From Eupeodes corollae (Eukaryota > Arthropoda > Insecta > Diptera > Syrphidae), in contig NC_079147.1 of NCBI RefSeq assembly GCF_945859685.1, positions 143,864,645 to 143,928,644 on the forward strand: 64,000 nt of DNA. The letters are read 5' to 3'. The notes beneath the pieces are model-generated. The model saw only the letters and a list, made by a program, of their open reading frames with translations, was not told the DNA's origin and did no database searches. Positions 55,930 through 64,000 of the stretch are shown one piece after another (within the stretch, counting starts at the first letter, position 1; each line of letters opens with the position of its first letter). A program made the translations under genes and the position numbers.

Positions 55930-58560
55930 TTACTCATGGGAGAGTAATGAATTTAAACAAACCATTTTGTACTTTTAATAAATTTAGAGAGACGTTTTGT
56001 GTCAATTGTTGCCAGTTCACTGGTGTTATCGAAGAAGGGATTACCGAGAAAGTAATTCCTTCTAATGGAGAGTGCTGGACATGTACATAGAAGGTGTTGG
56101 ATCGTTTCCTCTTCCTCCTCGTCCCGGCACCCAAATGAGGTGAATGTTAAACTGTTCCGTCATCTCATTCAGAGATCATCGACAATCGTGGACTGTTTGA
56201 GAGTTTGTGGAGGCAGACGCGAGAGATTTAAGAGCGGCTTGGCTGTCTGAGAAGATTCGTATATCCTTACAAGATATAACGTTTTCTTTGAGCCAGGATA
56301 GTGCTTCTTTAATCGCCATTACTTCTGCCTGGAATACACTACATTGATTGGGAAGTCTATAGGATAGACTGAGATTCAGTTCTGAAAAGATACCACTTCC
56401 AACTCCGTGATCGGTCTTTGAACCGTCAGTATAGAAGTGTACCGCATCGTATTCCAGGGGTCTCTCTTCTTCCCAGGAGGATCTTGAAGGGATGGACACA
56501 TGGAATCTTTTACCAAATACCATTTTTGGGGTGGTAGTCTAAGCGATCTGGGATAGATCTGAACTGGTCCATTGAGAGGTGGCTCTAAGCCTTACACATG
56601 AGTTGGCAGCCACCTTTTTAGAGAAGATGTCATGTGGTGTTAGGTTTAAAAGCACTTCCAATGCTGCGGTTGGTGTTGAGCGAAGTGCTCCTGTGATGCA
56701 CATACCTGCTGACCGCTGGACATTGATGAGCTTATTTAGATTTACCATCTTGTCCAGTGCTGTCCACCATACGACGGCTCCATAAATGAGTATCGGCCTG
56801 ATTACCGAAGTGTATAGCCAGTGGGTTATTTTTGGGGATAAGCCCCATTTTGATCCTACAAGTAAAAACGCTACAGTAGCCTTTTTGACTCTTTCATCAA
56901 TATTTGCCCTCCAAGTTAGTTTTTTGTCTAAAATGAGGCCCAAATATTTAGCTTGATCGGAAAAGCTTAATGGTATTCCTCTAATCTTGGGTGGGCTAAT
57001 CTGAGGAATTTTATATCTTCTCGAAAAGAGTATTAATTCTGTTTTGTGTGGGTTGACGTTTAATCCACATTGCTTAGCCCATTTAGTTAGCCTGTTTAGG
57101 GCATTTTGTAGGAGTTCCGAGAGAGCTTGGGGGTGCTTCCCAGATACGGATATCGCAACGTGGTCAGCATAGGCAATCACCTTAAAACCCTCTGCTTCCA
57201 ATGCTGTAAGTAGGTCGTTTACTACCATGTTCCATAAAAGAGGCGAAAGGACTCCACCTTGGGGAGTGCCTCGATTCACCGATCTGGTGGTAGTAAAACT
57301 TCTCATTTTAGAAATTATTGTCCTGCTTTTGAGCATGAGACTTAAAAGATCTATGAGTGACTTCTCTAATTTCAACTTATCCATTGCTGTTGTGATCGCC
57401 TGGTAACTGACGTTGTTGAAAGCTCCTTCAATATCTAGGAACGCTACCAAGTTATATTCTTTGTATTCGAGGGAATGTTCAATAGTACGTACCAGCGAGT
57501 GAAGTGCTGATTCTACTGATTTTCCTTTAGAGTAAGCATGTTGAGCTGTGGAAATGAGACATGGTTTTAAATTATGTCTGATGTAAATTTCAATCAATCT
57601 TTCCAAGGTTTTAAGAAGGAAGGATGATAGGCTGATTGGTCGTAGGTCTTTAGGGTTAACGTGTGAGGGTTTCCCTGCTTTGGGAATGAAGACTACTTTT
57701 GCCATTCTTCCGGCTTTGGGAATATATCTCAACCTTACTTGTCAGAATGATTTATAATGGTGGAATGATCATGTCTGAGCATTTTTGTAGTTCGGCCGGA
57801 ATGATTCCGTCTGGTCCTGGAGATTTATATGGATCAAAGCTGTCTATGGCCCACTGCAGTTTTTCCCGCGTTATTAGATCAACTAAATCGCTTGTATAAG
57901 CTACAGACTCTGATGTTAAGTCATTGATTATGTTAGAGCTACCTGAAAAGTGGGCGTCTAATAACAGATTAAGAGATTCTTCATCTGTGATAGTCCACGT
58001 GCCTGCTTCTGTCTTTAAAGCACTGGGTATTGTTGGACTTTTTGAGAGAATTTTCCTGAGTCTTGAGGCTTCTGAAGTACTCGTATTTTCTATTTTACCA
58101 CAAAAATTTCTCCAAGAAGACCTCTTACTCTTTCTTAATTCTTTTTATATTGCTTTAGGGCTTGTTTGTATAAGTCCCAGTCAGAAGAAGATCTAGTGTA
58201 CTTAGATCTGTTGAAGAGTTTGCGACATCTCTTTCTGAATGGTTCTAGTTCTTTACGCCACCAATGAGGTTTCTTTTTACCCTTTAAAATGGTAAAGGGC
58301 ATGAAGATCTCATTGAAGGCTTCGGTGAGAGGATTTACAGAAAGGCCTAGTTCATCTTTACTGGAGGAGCTTTTAAGAAGGTTGTGATTAAGCAGTTGTG
58401 CTAGTACATCCCTATAACGCTCCCAGTTTGTATTCCGGTGATTTGAAAGCCCGTAGATGTATTTGCTACATCTTTGAGCTCAAACTGAATGTATTTGTGG
58501 TCAGAGGAGGAATTCTCTTTTGAGACATGCCAGTTTGAAATCATATTGTGGATCGAGTGG
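55930..58560 (-). pseudogene. LINE reverse transcriptase-RNase H, sister family
   Basis: After the linker (KKPHWWRKELEPFRKRCRKL) come VVFIPKAGKPSHVNPKDLRP, AFLDIEGAFNNV, RGTPQGGVLSPLLWN and YADHVAI: the second catalytic Asp of YADD is His (57160-57171). RNase H: HFYTDGSKTDHGVGSG, FQAEVMAIKEALSWLKENV, IRIFSDSQAALKSL. It then jumps from IWVPG to EEEEETIQHLLCTCPA, a deletion of roughly 290 bp that removes the end of RNase H. Inactive. Confidence 0.88.
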
Positions 58561-58565
58561 CGTCT

Positions 58566-58925
58566 TCAGTCTCCATGTGACTTCTTTTTGGCCGGCCCAG
58601 AGCTATGTCCGTGTGTCACAGATGTGGGTCCACCTCCAGATTTAGTCGCTACCGATACCAATCCGGGTGTGCCCTCACCCTTCGAGTCAATTCCACATGT
58701 CGCAGATTTTGTCTCTGCGGATGGGGTGTCCCTTCTTGGGGTTGCTTGCGACGTCCTAGCAGGAGCGGGGAAGAGGTGGGGTGTGGAATTGCCGCACTTG
58801 GGACAGCCGAGCGTCACAGCTGTTCCACTGACGGGTAATTCCTTCAAGTAAAGATTGCGGCTAGTAGAGGGAGAAGGAATCTCGCCACTAGTAGCAACCA
58901 CAGTGTTGACAACACGTTCACACAC
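58566..58925 (-). pseudogene. LINE ORF1-like N-terminal fragment
   Basis: A 119-residue frame MCERVVNTVVATSGEIPSPS, with one CPKC pair followed by a Pro/Ser/Thr-rich stretch and a basic end (GPAKKKSHGD). Its position just after the 5' UTR suits a Gag-like ORF1. The expected zinc knuckles are absent, so it is truncated. Assignment by position. Confidence 0.45.
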
Positions 58926-59424
58926 CTAATTTGGCTCGACAGCCTTTCAGGAGATGTGACCGCATTGGCAGCCATGGTGCGATTTTTTGTTTTATTATTG
59001 TTTTGTTTGTTTTTTTATGCTTTGAATTTTTCATTTTGTTCACATGAGTAATGCGGAAAGACGGTCAGCCCCGGCAGAGCCGCTTGCCGGGGTAAGGCAG
59101 AAATATGACGGACCTTGCCACAGCATCCGAAAGAGCTCGTTAATGGCTGCTTTATCCCCCAGCCTTTCATTCTTCGGCACGGTTTTCGTACAAGGACGCT
59201 CACACCACCACTGAAATTAGGAACCTCTAAACTATAATTAAATTGGGTTTCCGAACGTTGTACTATTGAGGAGTTACAACAATTCGCGATCCAACTCAAC
59301 CTTAGCTAATCACCATCCTGCCAAAAACGCACAGGACTACTGTGGTGAACATTGCCCGCCTGGCACCCACTTGGGGGGTTTGAATGAGGATTTTGCCGGG
59401 CTTTTAAAGCGTTACGACGAAGAA

Positions 59425-59875
59425 AAACTATTAAAACTAGAAGTTGCCCATCGAGATTATCAGAAAAAGACAAAAGGGCCTTAGTAAGAAAAGCTAAGAA
59501 AAATCCTTTTATGTCGTCGCCGACATTTCACACGAGCCTTCTAAGGCAGTAAGTTCCAGTACAATCCGGAGAGTTTTGCATGTGTCCAAATTAACAGCTC
59601 GATGGTCAAGAAATGCTCCCTTATTAAAACCAGGTCATATGAAGAAGCTCCTGGCTTTTCCCAAAATGTTTCACATGATCCTATGATCCATTAAAAGAGG
59701 TAACACAATGGAAAAATGTGTGGTGGGAGTGACGAAGCAAAAGTAAATCTATTTGGAATGGATGAAAAACATTTCATTATTCATGCCATGGGCCGAAGAA
59801 AATATGCCGTTAACGTCGAAATTTTGACAGGATAACGAACCCAAATACTCGGCAAAAGTAACAAAAAAAAGGTTT
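59425..59875 (+). pseudogene. Tc1-like transposase, remainder
   Basis: Continues from 55850: RSCPSRLSEKDKRALVRKAK, KKNPFMSSPTFHTSLL, RRVLHVSKLTARWSRNAPLL and WKNVWWSDEAKVNLFGMDGK with the first catalytic Asp region. The second and third acidic regions are lost. Frames shift several times. Confidence 0.7.
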
Positions 59876-60229
59876 GAAGAAATTTGATTTGCAGCCCTTT
59901 TATAACTATCAACTAGATACTTGATACATAACAATATTTTTGATGCATTGGTATTATGGCTATCAACTATCAACTTTGTTGATGAACTGTGAATTTCATG
60001 TGAATAATTCTTTGACATACTTGGTATTACGGATATCAACAAAGTAGATACACATCAATTTACCTTATAAAAGGTACGTTTTTTCATTCTCTTCATAGAA
60101 TAAAATATAAATATAAAGAAACTGCGATTTCTACGCATTTTATTTTTAAAATTACTTTTTATGACGATGTTTAATTCGGTTGCTTTAGGTATATTTTCGC
60201 ATGTAAACAAAAAACTTATATTTCAAGAT
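59876..60229. other. AT-rich stretch with TATCAAC-type repeats
   Basis: No gene. Several short repeats of CTATCAACT and TGTTGATGAA-like words between 59900 and 60060 suggest the end of a small transposon, but I cannot define its termini. Confidence 0.35.
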
Positions 60230-60720
60230 TTTCAAAGGCAAACACAAAATTAAGGAATATTATGACTTCGACGGAATTATTTTTTGAGCTAATTATGATG
60301 AATTTAACGCAAGCCAGTAACTCAAAATACGCAGAGCATTACGCGATTCTTTCAACCCAATGGATTTGGACGAACACATGAAATTAGATTCTTTTCTTTA
60401 ATTCTTGCATTTTCTGATGAAACTTCATTGCAGATTCATTCAAATCTTAAGGCTTTCCAAACAATCCTTCCTTGATTTTAATAGGTATGGATTGATCGTA
60501 CAAAAAATAACAAATTGAATATACTTAAGCAAACTAAACTCACTCTTTGCCACTTGGTTGAGTCCACTCCACTGCGATAGCTTCCCACTTTTTTGCTAGG
60601 TCCGCTTTGGACATTATACTCCTTGCCACTTCAGGATTTTGCTCCGTTTATTCCACCATTCTTTCCAATTGTTTTCTGCTAAATAAAGTTAATTCAAAAT
60701 TGAAAAAATCAACCAGTATC
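60230..60720. mobile_element. Harbinger-like relic
   Basis: + strand near 60330: RRALRDSFNPMDLDEHMKLD resembles the N-terminus of HARBI1-like transposases. - strand at about 60700-60545: QLERMVE, PEVARSIMSKADLAKKWEAI and AVEWTQPSG resemble the Harbinger Myb/SANT protein. Convergent arrangement of both genes supports the call. The DDE core and ends are not seen. Confidence 0.6.
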
Positions 60721-61157
60721 CATAAAAAAAAATCAAATTTTCGGAAGCTTGGTATCCTTACTAATTTAATCTTACCTGAAATATAACATTGGTAGACTCC
60801 TAAAGTCATCAAATAACCTTGGTCATTTTTAATAAAGGATTTAAATATAATAACTAAGAAATTAAATGAACAAACAAATAATTTTAATAAATTTTTAAAA
60901 TATATTAAAACGGTATTTATTTACTAATTGGCCAAAGTTTTCTTTTTTTTATGACCAGGTTTTTTATATTAAATTAATAATTTTCGGTTGAAAATAATAA
61001 ATAAATTGATAATACCCTGTAGGAACGGTTGGAATTTAAACTTCACATACAAAAATATCTTCTAAAAATATAATATATTTATTCAACACAAAACAAACAT
61101 AACATCAAATAAAAGTAGCCAATCGTGTCTAGTGTTCTTATTGTTTTGACCATAGCT
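60721..61157. other. AT-rich sequence up to Tc1-like right end
   Basis: No coding feature recognised; it belongs to the interrupted Tc1-like element or its insertions. Confidence 0.35.
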
Positions 61158-61559
61158 GTAGTTGTGACATAAATTCTGTTACAAAGCTTCTAGACGTTGT
61201 TGCTCAAAACAATAATTTGATATAAATATGGTTATCATATTTTTCTAAATACAGTTTATCAATTTCATATTCGTACCCCATCTATTAAAACTTTGAATGT
61301 TCTCCTGATCCTAAATGACTTGATGTAGGACATTAATACCATATGCATGTTAAGTCTGTATTCATGGTTGATATATTTTTTCAAATTTTCTTTGTTGGTA
61401 AAAATTATTTACTAAGTAAATGCTAAAGTGATACAAAACTACTGCAAAACTGTACGTACGTACGCTTAGTTCTAAGTTGCCAAGCAGCTTTAATTCCCCC
61501 TGCATCTTCAATTTTTAACAATTCATGTGCTATTAATCAGCGGTTTAAAGTATTGTTTA

Positions 61560-62330
61560 CCGGTTTATCAAGGAAAACAGAATTGAAAACTTGCCTCGCA
61601 ATACTACAAGAAGTATTTTCAACACGGAGGATAAATGTACGTGGAATAAATACAAATCCAAAGATAAGTGCACCAAAATTGGCACAGAATCTTCGCCAAT
61701 CCCTGGAAAAACAATTTTGTGCTGAAACGTTGGGTTGAACATGGTTTCAAAGGAAGAGTACAGCGCAGAAAACCATTAATTAGTCATGTCAACAGGCTTA
61801 AACGGCTTGTATTCACCAAAGAAAAACCAAGAAGCAAAACATTTTGACTTCTGGAAAACGGTTATTTTCACAGATGAGTCAAAGTTCAGTATTCATGGCT
61901 CGGATGGCAGACAAATGGTTTGGCGTAAGCCGAATACTGAATACCTTCCGCGAAACACACGAGGAACCGTTAAACATGGTGTGGGGGATTTTTTAGCAGC
62001 TGGAGTTAAGAAACTGCACATAATTGAAGGAATTATGGATCACAAGATCTGCTTCGATGTCCTGAAGACGAATTTAAAAGATAGTGCTGCCCAAATGGGT
62101 TTAGAAAACAACCTTACTTTTTATCAGGATAACTACACAAATCATCTCTTTGGTTGCAGTAAGGTTCTAGAAACCCACAGAATCACCAGACATTTATTCG
62201 ATAGAGAATTTATGAGACGAACTAGACCGCAGAATCCGCAAATGCATCATTAAGAAAAAAAAACGACCTTAAGGAGAATATTCTCTATGAATGGACACAA
62301 ATAACCTCGGAAACAACTGAAAAATGAGTA
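61560..62330 (+). pseudogene. Tc1-like transposase, second element
   Basis: Fragments of the DNA-binding half (TNPKISAPKLAQNLRQSL) lead to a longer open stretch: VIFTDESKFSIHGSDGRQMV, VWRKPNTEYLPRN, VKKLHIIEGIMDHKICFDVL and LTFYQDNYTNHLFGC. The first two catalytic Asp are present, although DNDPKHT has become DNYTNHL. The third region is reduced to IENL.DELDRRIRK-like pieces after a frameshift. Confidence 0.8.
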
Positions 62331-62640
62331 AGGTTAAAGCCAAGACAATAATTGTAAGCTGTAATTACTTCTAAAGGTTATGCAACAAAATATTAAAGGG
62401 CCTATTATGGATCACAACTCAACTTAGTTGAGTTGTAATCAAGACAACTCAATTTGAAGACAACTGCAAAAAAAAATCGTATTATGGGAGACAACTTTTT
62501 TCAGTTGAGTTGACCAAATATGTTGCCTACTTTTATGTGCTTGTTTCGTGTCAAAATCAGCTGTGTAAAGTAAAATACGTAGGAAATTCAAAATTTTGAA
62601 TTCAGTGCAAAATTTTATAAAAAAGACAAAATAATAGGAA

Positions 62641-63215
62641 ATGGAGAGTTCTATTGATTTGTTTCTTAGAAATTCGGAAGAAGAAAATGCTCTAAATGTT
62701 GCGCTGATGAGAAAAAATATTCGAGATCACTCCAATCCATTGGAACTTCCAAACAAAAAGTATTATTTATAAACAAATTCTTTGACGAGTGTTGATTTTA
62801 ATGTCTTCGTTTAGTTTCAGATTTATAAGTTATTTTAGACTCAACAAAGACGCATTTTTTTATGTGCTAAATGAAATCAAAGATCATTTGAAACAACCAC
62901 AGCGTTCCTCCGCAATCCCACCAATTCTCAAACTCTGCACTGCCCTACGTTTCACGGCAGAAGGAAGTTACCAAAAGTGCAGTGGTAATGATTTTAATTT
63001 AGGCCTTGCTCAGCCAACAGTTTCGGTAGTGTTAAAAAAGTGCTAGACGTAGTAGAAGAACGTATCTGTCCACAATGGATTAAGGCTCGTATGACAAATG
63101 ATGAGATGAATTTATCAAAAATTCATTTTTACTAGAAAACCAGATTTCCTGGAGTAATAGGATGCATCGATGGAACTCATATTCGAATCATAGCACAAAA
63201 AAATGGTGGTCTTGA
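62641..63215 (+). pseudogene. HARBI1-like transposase, N-terminal half
   Basis: MESSIDLFLRNSEEENALNV at 62641, RKNIRDHSNPLELPN, then FRLNKDAFFYVLNEIKDHLK, LCTALRFTAEGSYQKCSGND, AQPTVSVVLKKC, VVEERICPQWIKARM and RFPGVIGCIDGTHIRIIAQK with the first catalytic Asp. The remaining catalytic regions are deleted. Frameshifts lie near 62765 and 63045. Confidence 0.88.
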
Positions 63216-63224
63216 TGGTTGTCC

Positions 63225-63355
63225 AATGCTATTCAGTTGAACAGCTATATTTTCCCATTCTTTTTGTGGAACCGAATTGTCCCTTGCCTCTGGCCAGCTC
63301 AGGTTTCTGCTGTAGAACCTCAATCAACCTCTCGAATTGGGCAGGTTTAGTTATT
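63225..63355 (-). pseudogene. Harbinger Myb/SANT-like fragment
   Basis: Minus strand: TKPAQFERLIEVLQQKPELA then RGKGQFGSTKRMGKYS, the first helices of a Myb/SANT-like domain. Converges on the transposase fragment. Too short to be functional. Confidence 0.6.
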
Positions 63356-63845
63356 TTTAATCTAAAAAATTATTTTCTTACAGATGTTTATATTACTATT
63401 TGTAAAACTTACATTTGTTTCTCCATTTTCTTAAAAAAATTGGTTTTCAATGAACTGTTGATGCCTACAGTTATTTTTTTGTACACACAAATACACTACA
63501 CAACTAGTAAATATCAGTTGCCTAATTTTGACAACAATCACAACTGAGAGACAACTCAACTGGCTTACATAATACCCCAAACACATTTAAAAAGTCAACC
63601 ATTTTTTAGTTGACTACTGGTTGACTTGTGACAGACAACTAGTTGTGATCGGTAATACCGATTGCCGGATTACAACTCAACTTTGCTCTTAGTTGTCTTA
63701 CATAATAGGCCCCTAAAGCCAAATTTTTTGACTAATTAAAACAGGGTACGAATATGAAATTGACCCAGTATTACTGCAGTTTTTCTTGTCTTTAAATTTT
63801 TCAAGAAAAATTAATTATACCAAATATAGAAAATCTATAAAATAC

Positions 63846-64000
63846 ACGTGTCCACAGGTTTTTCTCAAAACCCACCTCTGTCTATCAACTCCTACTCTCA
63901 CCGCCCCGCTGTGAACATCGGGTGCCTAGTACCTTAACTGGAGATTGGGTACTAACCCCAGTGGAAAGTTGTTGGGGGCAGCAAACGAGAGAGGAGCACA
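63846..64000 (+). mobile_element. RTE-like LINE, 5' end, runs off window
   Basis: GTCCACAGGTTTTT and the following ~150 bases match 14043-14195 closely, including CGGGTGCCTAGTACCT and CCCAGTGGAAAGTTGTTGGG. This second independent start point defines the 5' end of the family. Confidence 0.85.

Larger units (their letters stand above)
55852..59418 (-). mobile_element. RNase H LINE (R1/LOA-like) with 5' region
   Basis: Minus strand. The 3' end is GGACAGCCACTCCAACCTAACC at 55852-55873, the same type of end as the LINE at 23529. It keeps the 5' UTR, an ORF1-like region (58925 down to 58566) and the end of the endonuclease (SDHKYIQFEL near 58500), but the rest of the endonuclease is deleted. By eye its RT is only moderately similar to that of 21081-23529, so it is a sister family. 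Confidence 0.85.
55414..61158 (+). mobile_element. Tc1-like element interrupted by other elements
   Basis: Left end CAGCTATGGCCAAAATAATA (55414) and right end inverse of CAGCTATGGTCAAAACAATA (61158), each next to TA (55412-55413, 61159-61160). The transposase N-terminus is at 55735-55850 and its remainder at 59425-59870. A LINE (55852-59418) and a Harbinger-like relic (about 60230-60720) account for the excess length. Confidence 0.75.
62397..63713. mobile_element. PIF/Harbinger element, internally deleted
   Basis: 1317 bp with inverted ends AGGGCCTATTATG and CATAATAGGCCCC, and TAA duplications at 62394-62396 and 63714-63716. Subterminal repeats of ACAACTCAAC are numerous. Transposase fragment on +, Myb/SANT-like fragment on -. 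Third Harbinger lineage in the window with distinct ends. Confidence 0.92.
61159..63765 (+). mobile_element. Second Tc1-like element, split by a Harbinger
   Basis: A subterminal motif TCAATTTCATATTCGTACCCC (about 61260) recurs inverted as GGGTACGAATATGAAATTGAC at 63745, supporting one element spanning both. The transposase lies at 61560-62330. The Harbinger at 62397-63713 is inserted near its right end. The exact termini are uncertain. Confidence 0.6.

Noticed and set aside
58489..58851. 120-aa plus-strand frame
   Set aside because: Antisense shadow of the LINE ORF1 and endonuclease remnants on the minus strand.
59015..59299. 94-aa minus-strand frame
   Set aside because: It lies in the 5' UTR of the LINE and has no recognisable domain; probably non-coding leader.
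1..64000. CRISPR array, bacterial operons, rRNA genes
   Set aside because: No spaced direct repeats of that type, no Shine-Dalgarno-led gene clusters and no rRNA-like stretches; introns and element types are eukaryotic.

Overview
The window is AT-rich eukaryotic DNA, almost certainly from an insect and most likely a fly. It holds one clear host gene, a four-exon ortholog of Drosophila SF2 (SRSF1) at 40317-52863 on the + strand. Nearly everything else is transposable-element material, much of it nested. I saw no rRNA genes, true tRNA genes, CRISPR arrays or prokaryotic features. Coordinates of decayed elements are read by eye and are accurate to about 10-30 bases unless terminal repeats define them.

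Layout. 1-5300: LINE fragments and a tandem array of ~175-bp AT-rich monomers. 5305-21080 and 24627-36978: two direct copies of one large unit (about 15.8 and 12.4 kb). Each copy holds a tRNA-derived SINE, a decayed Tc1/mariner-superfamily transposase, a PIF/Harbinger element nested in the shell of a second Harbinger, a fragment of the host gene HPF1, a decayed autonomous Helitron, and an internally deleted LINE with a coiled-coil ORF1. Copy 1 has gained a dimeric MITE and an almost full-length RTE-like LINE (14043-17458). Between the copies lie an RNase H-bearing LINE, a truncated SINE and more of the satellite-like element. 38173-39885 is a Harbinger element with intact ends and a TTA target duplication.

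SF2 and its third intron. Exons 1 and 2 (40317-41025) and exons 3 and 4 (52543-52863) are separated by an 11.5-kb intron. The intron contains an RTE-like LINE, Tc1-like, pogo/Tigger-like and possible LTR remnants, a MITE, and a nearly intact Tc1-family element (50861-52369) with long IR/DR-type ends and a DD34E transposase broken by about one frameshift.

53450-64000: a Tc1-like element split by an RNase H LINE, a second Tc1-like element split by a Harbinger element, and the 5' end of another RTE-like LINE running off the window.

The most unusual observations are: the HPF1 fragment placed directly behind the leader exon and intron of a Harbinger gene, present in both units; the large tandem duplication with patchy identity; complementary catalytic lesions in the two Helitron copies; a SINE whose 3' end matches the local RTE-like LINE; and a MITE dimer sharing one TAA, with its empty site visible in the other unit.
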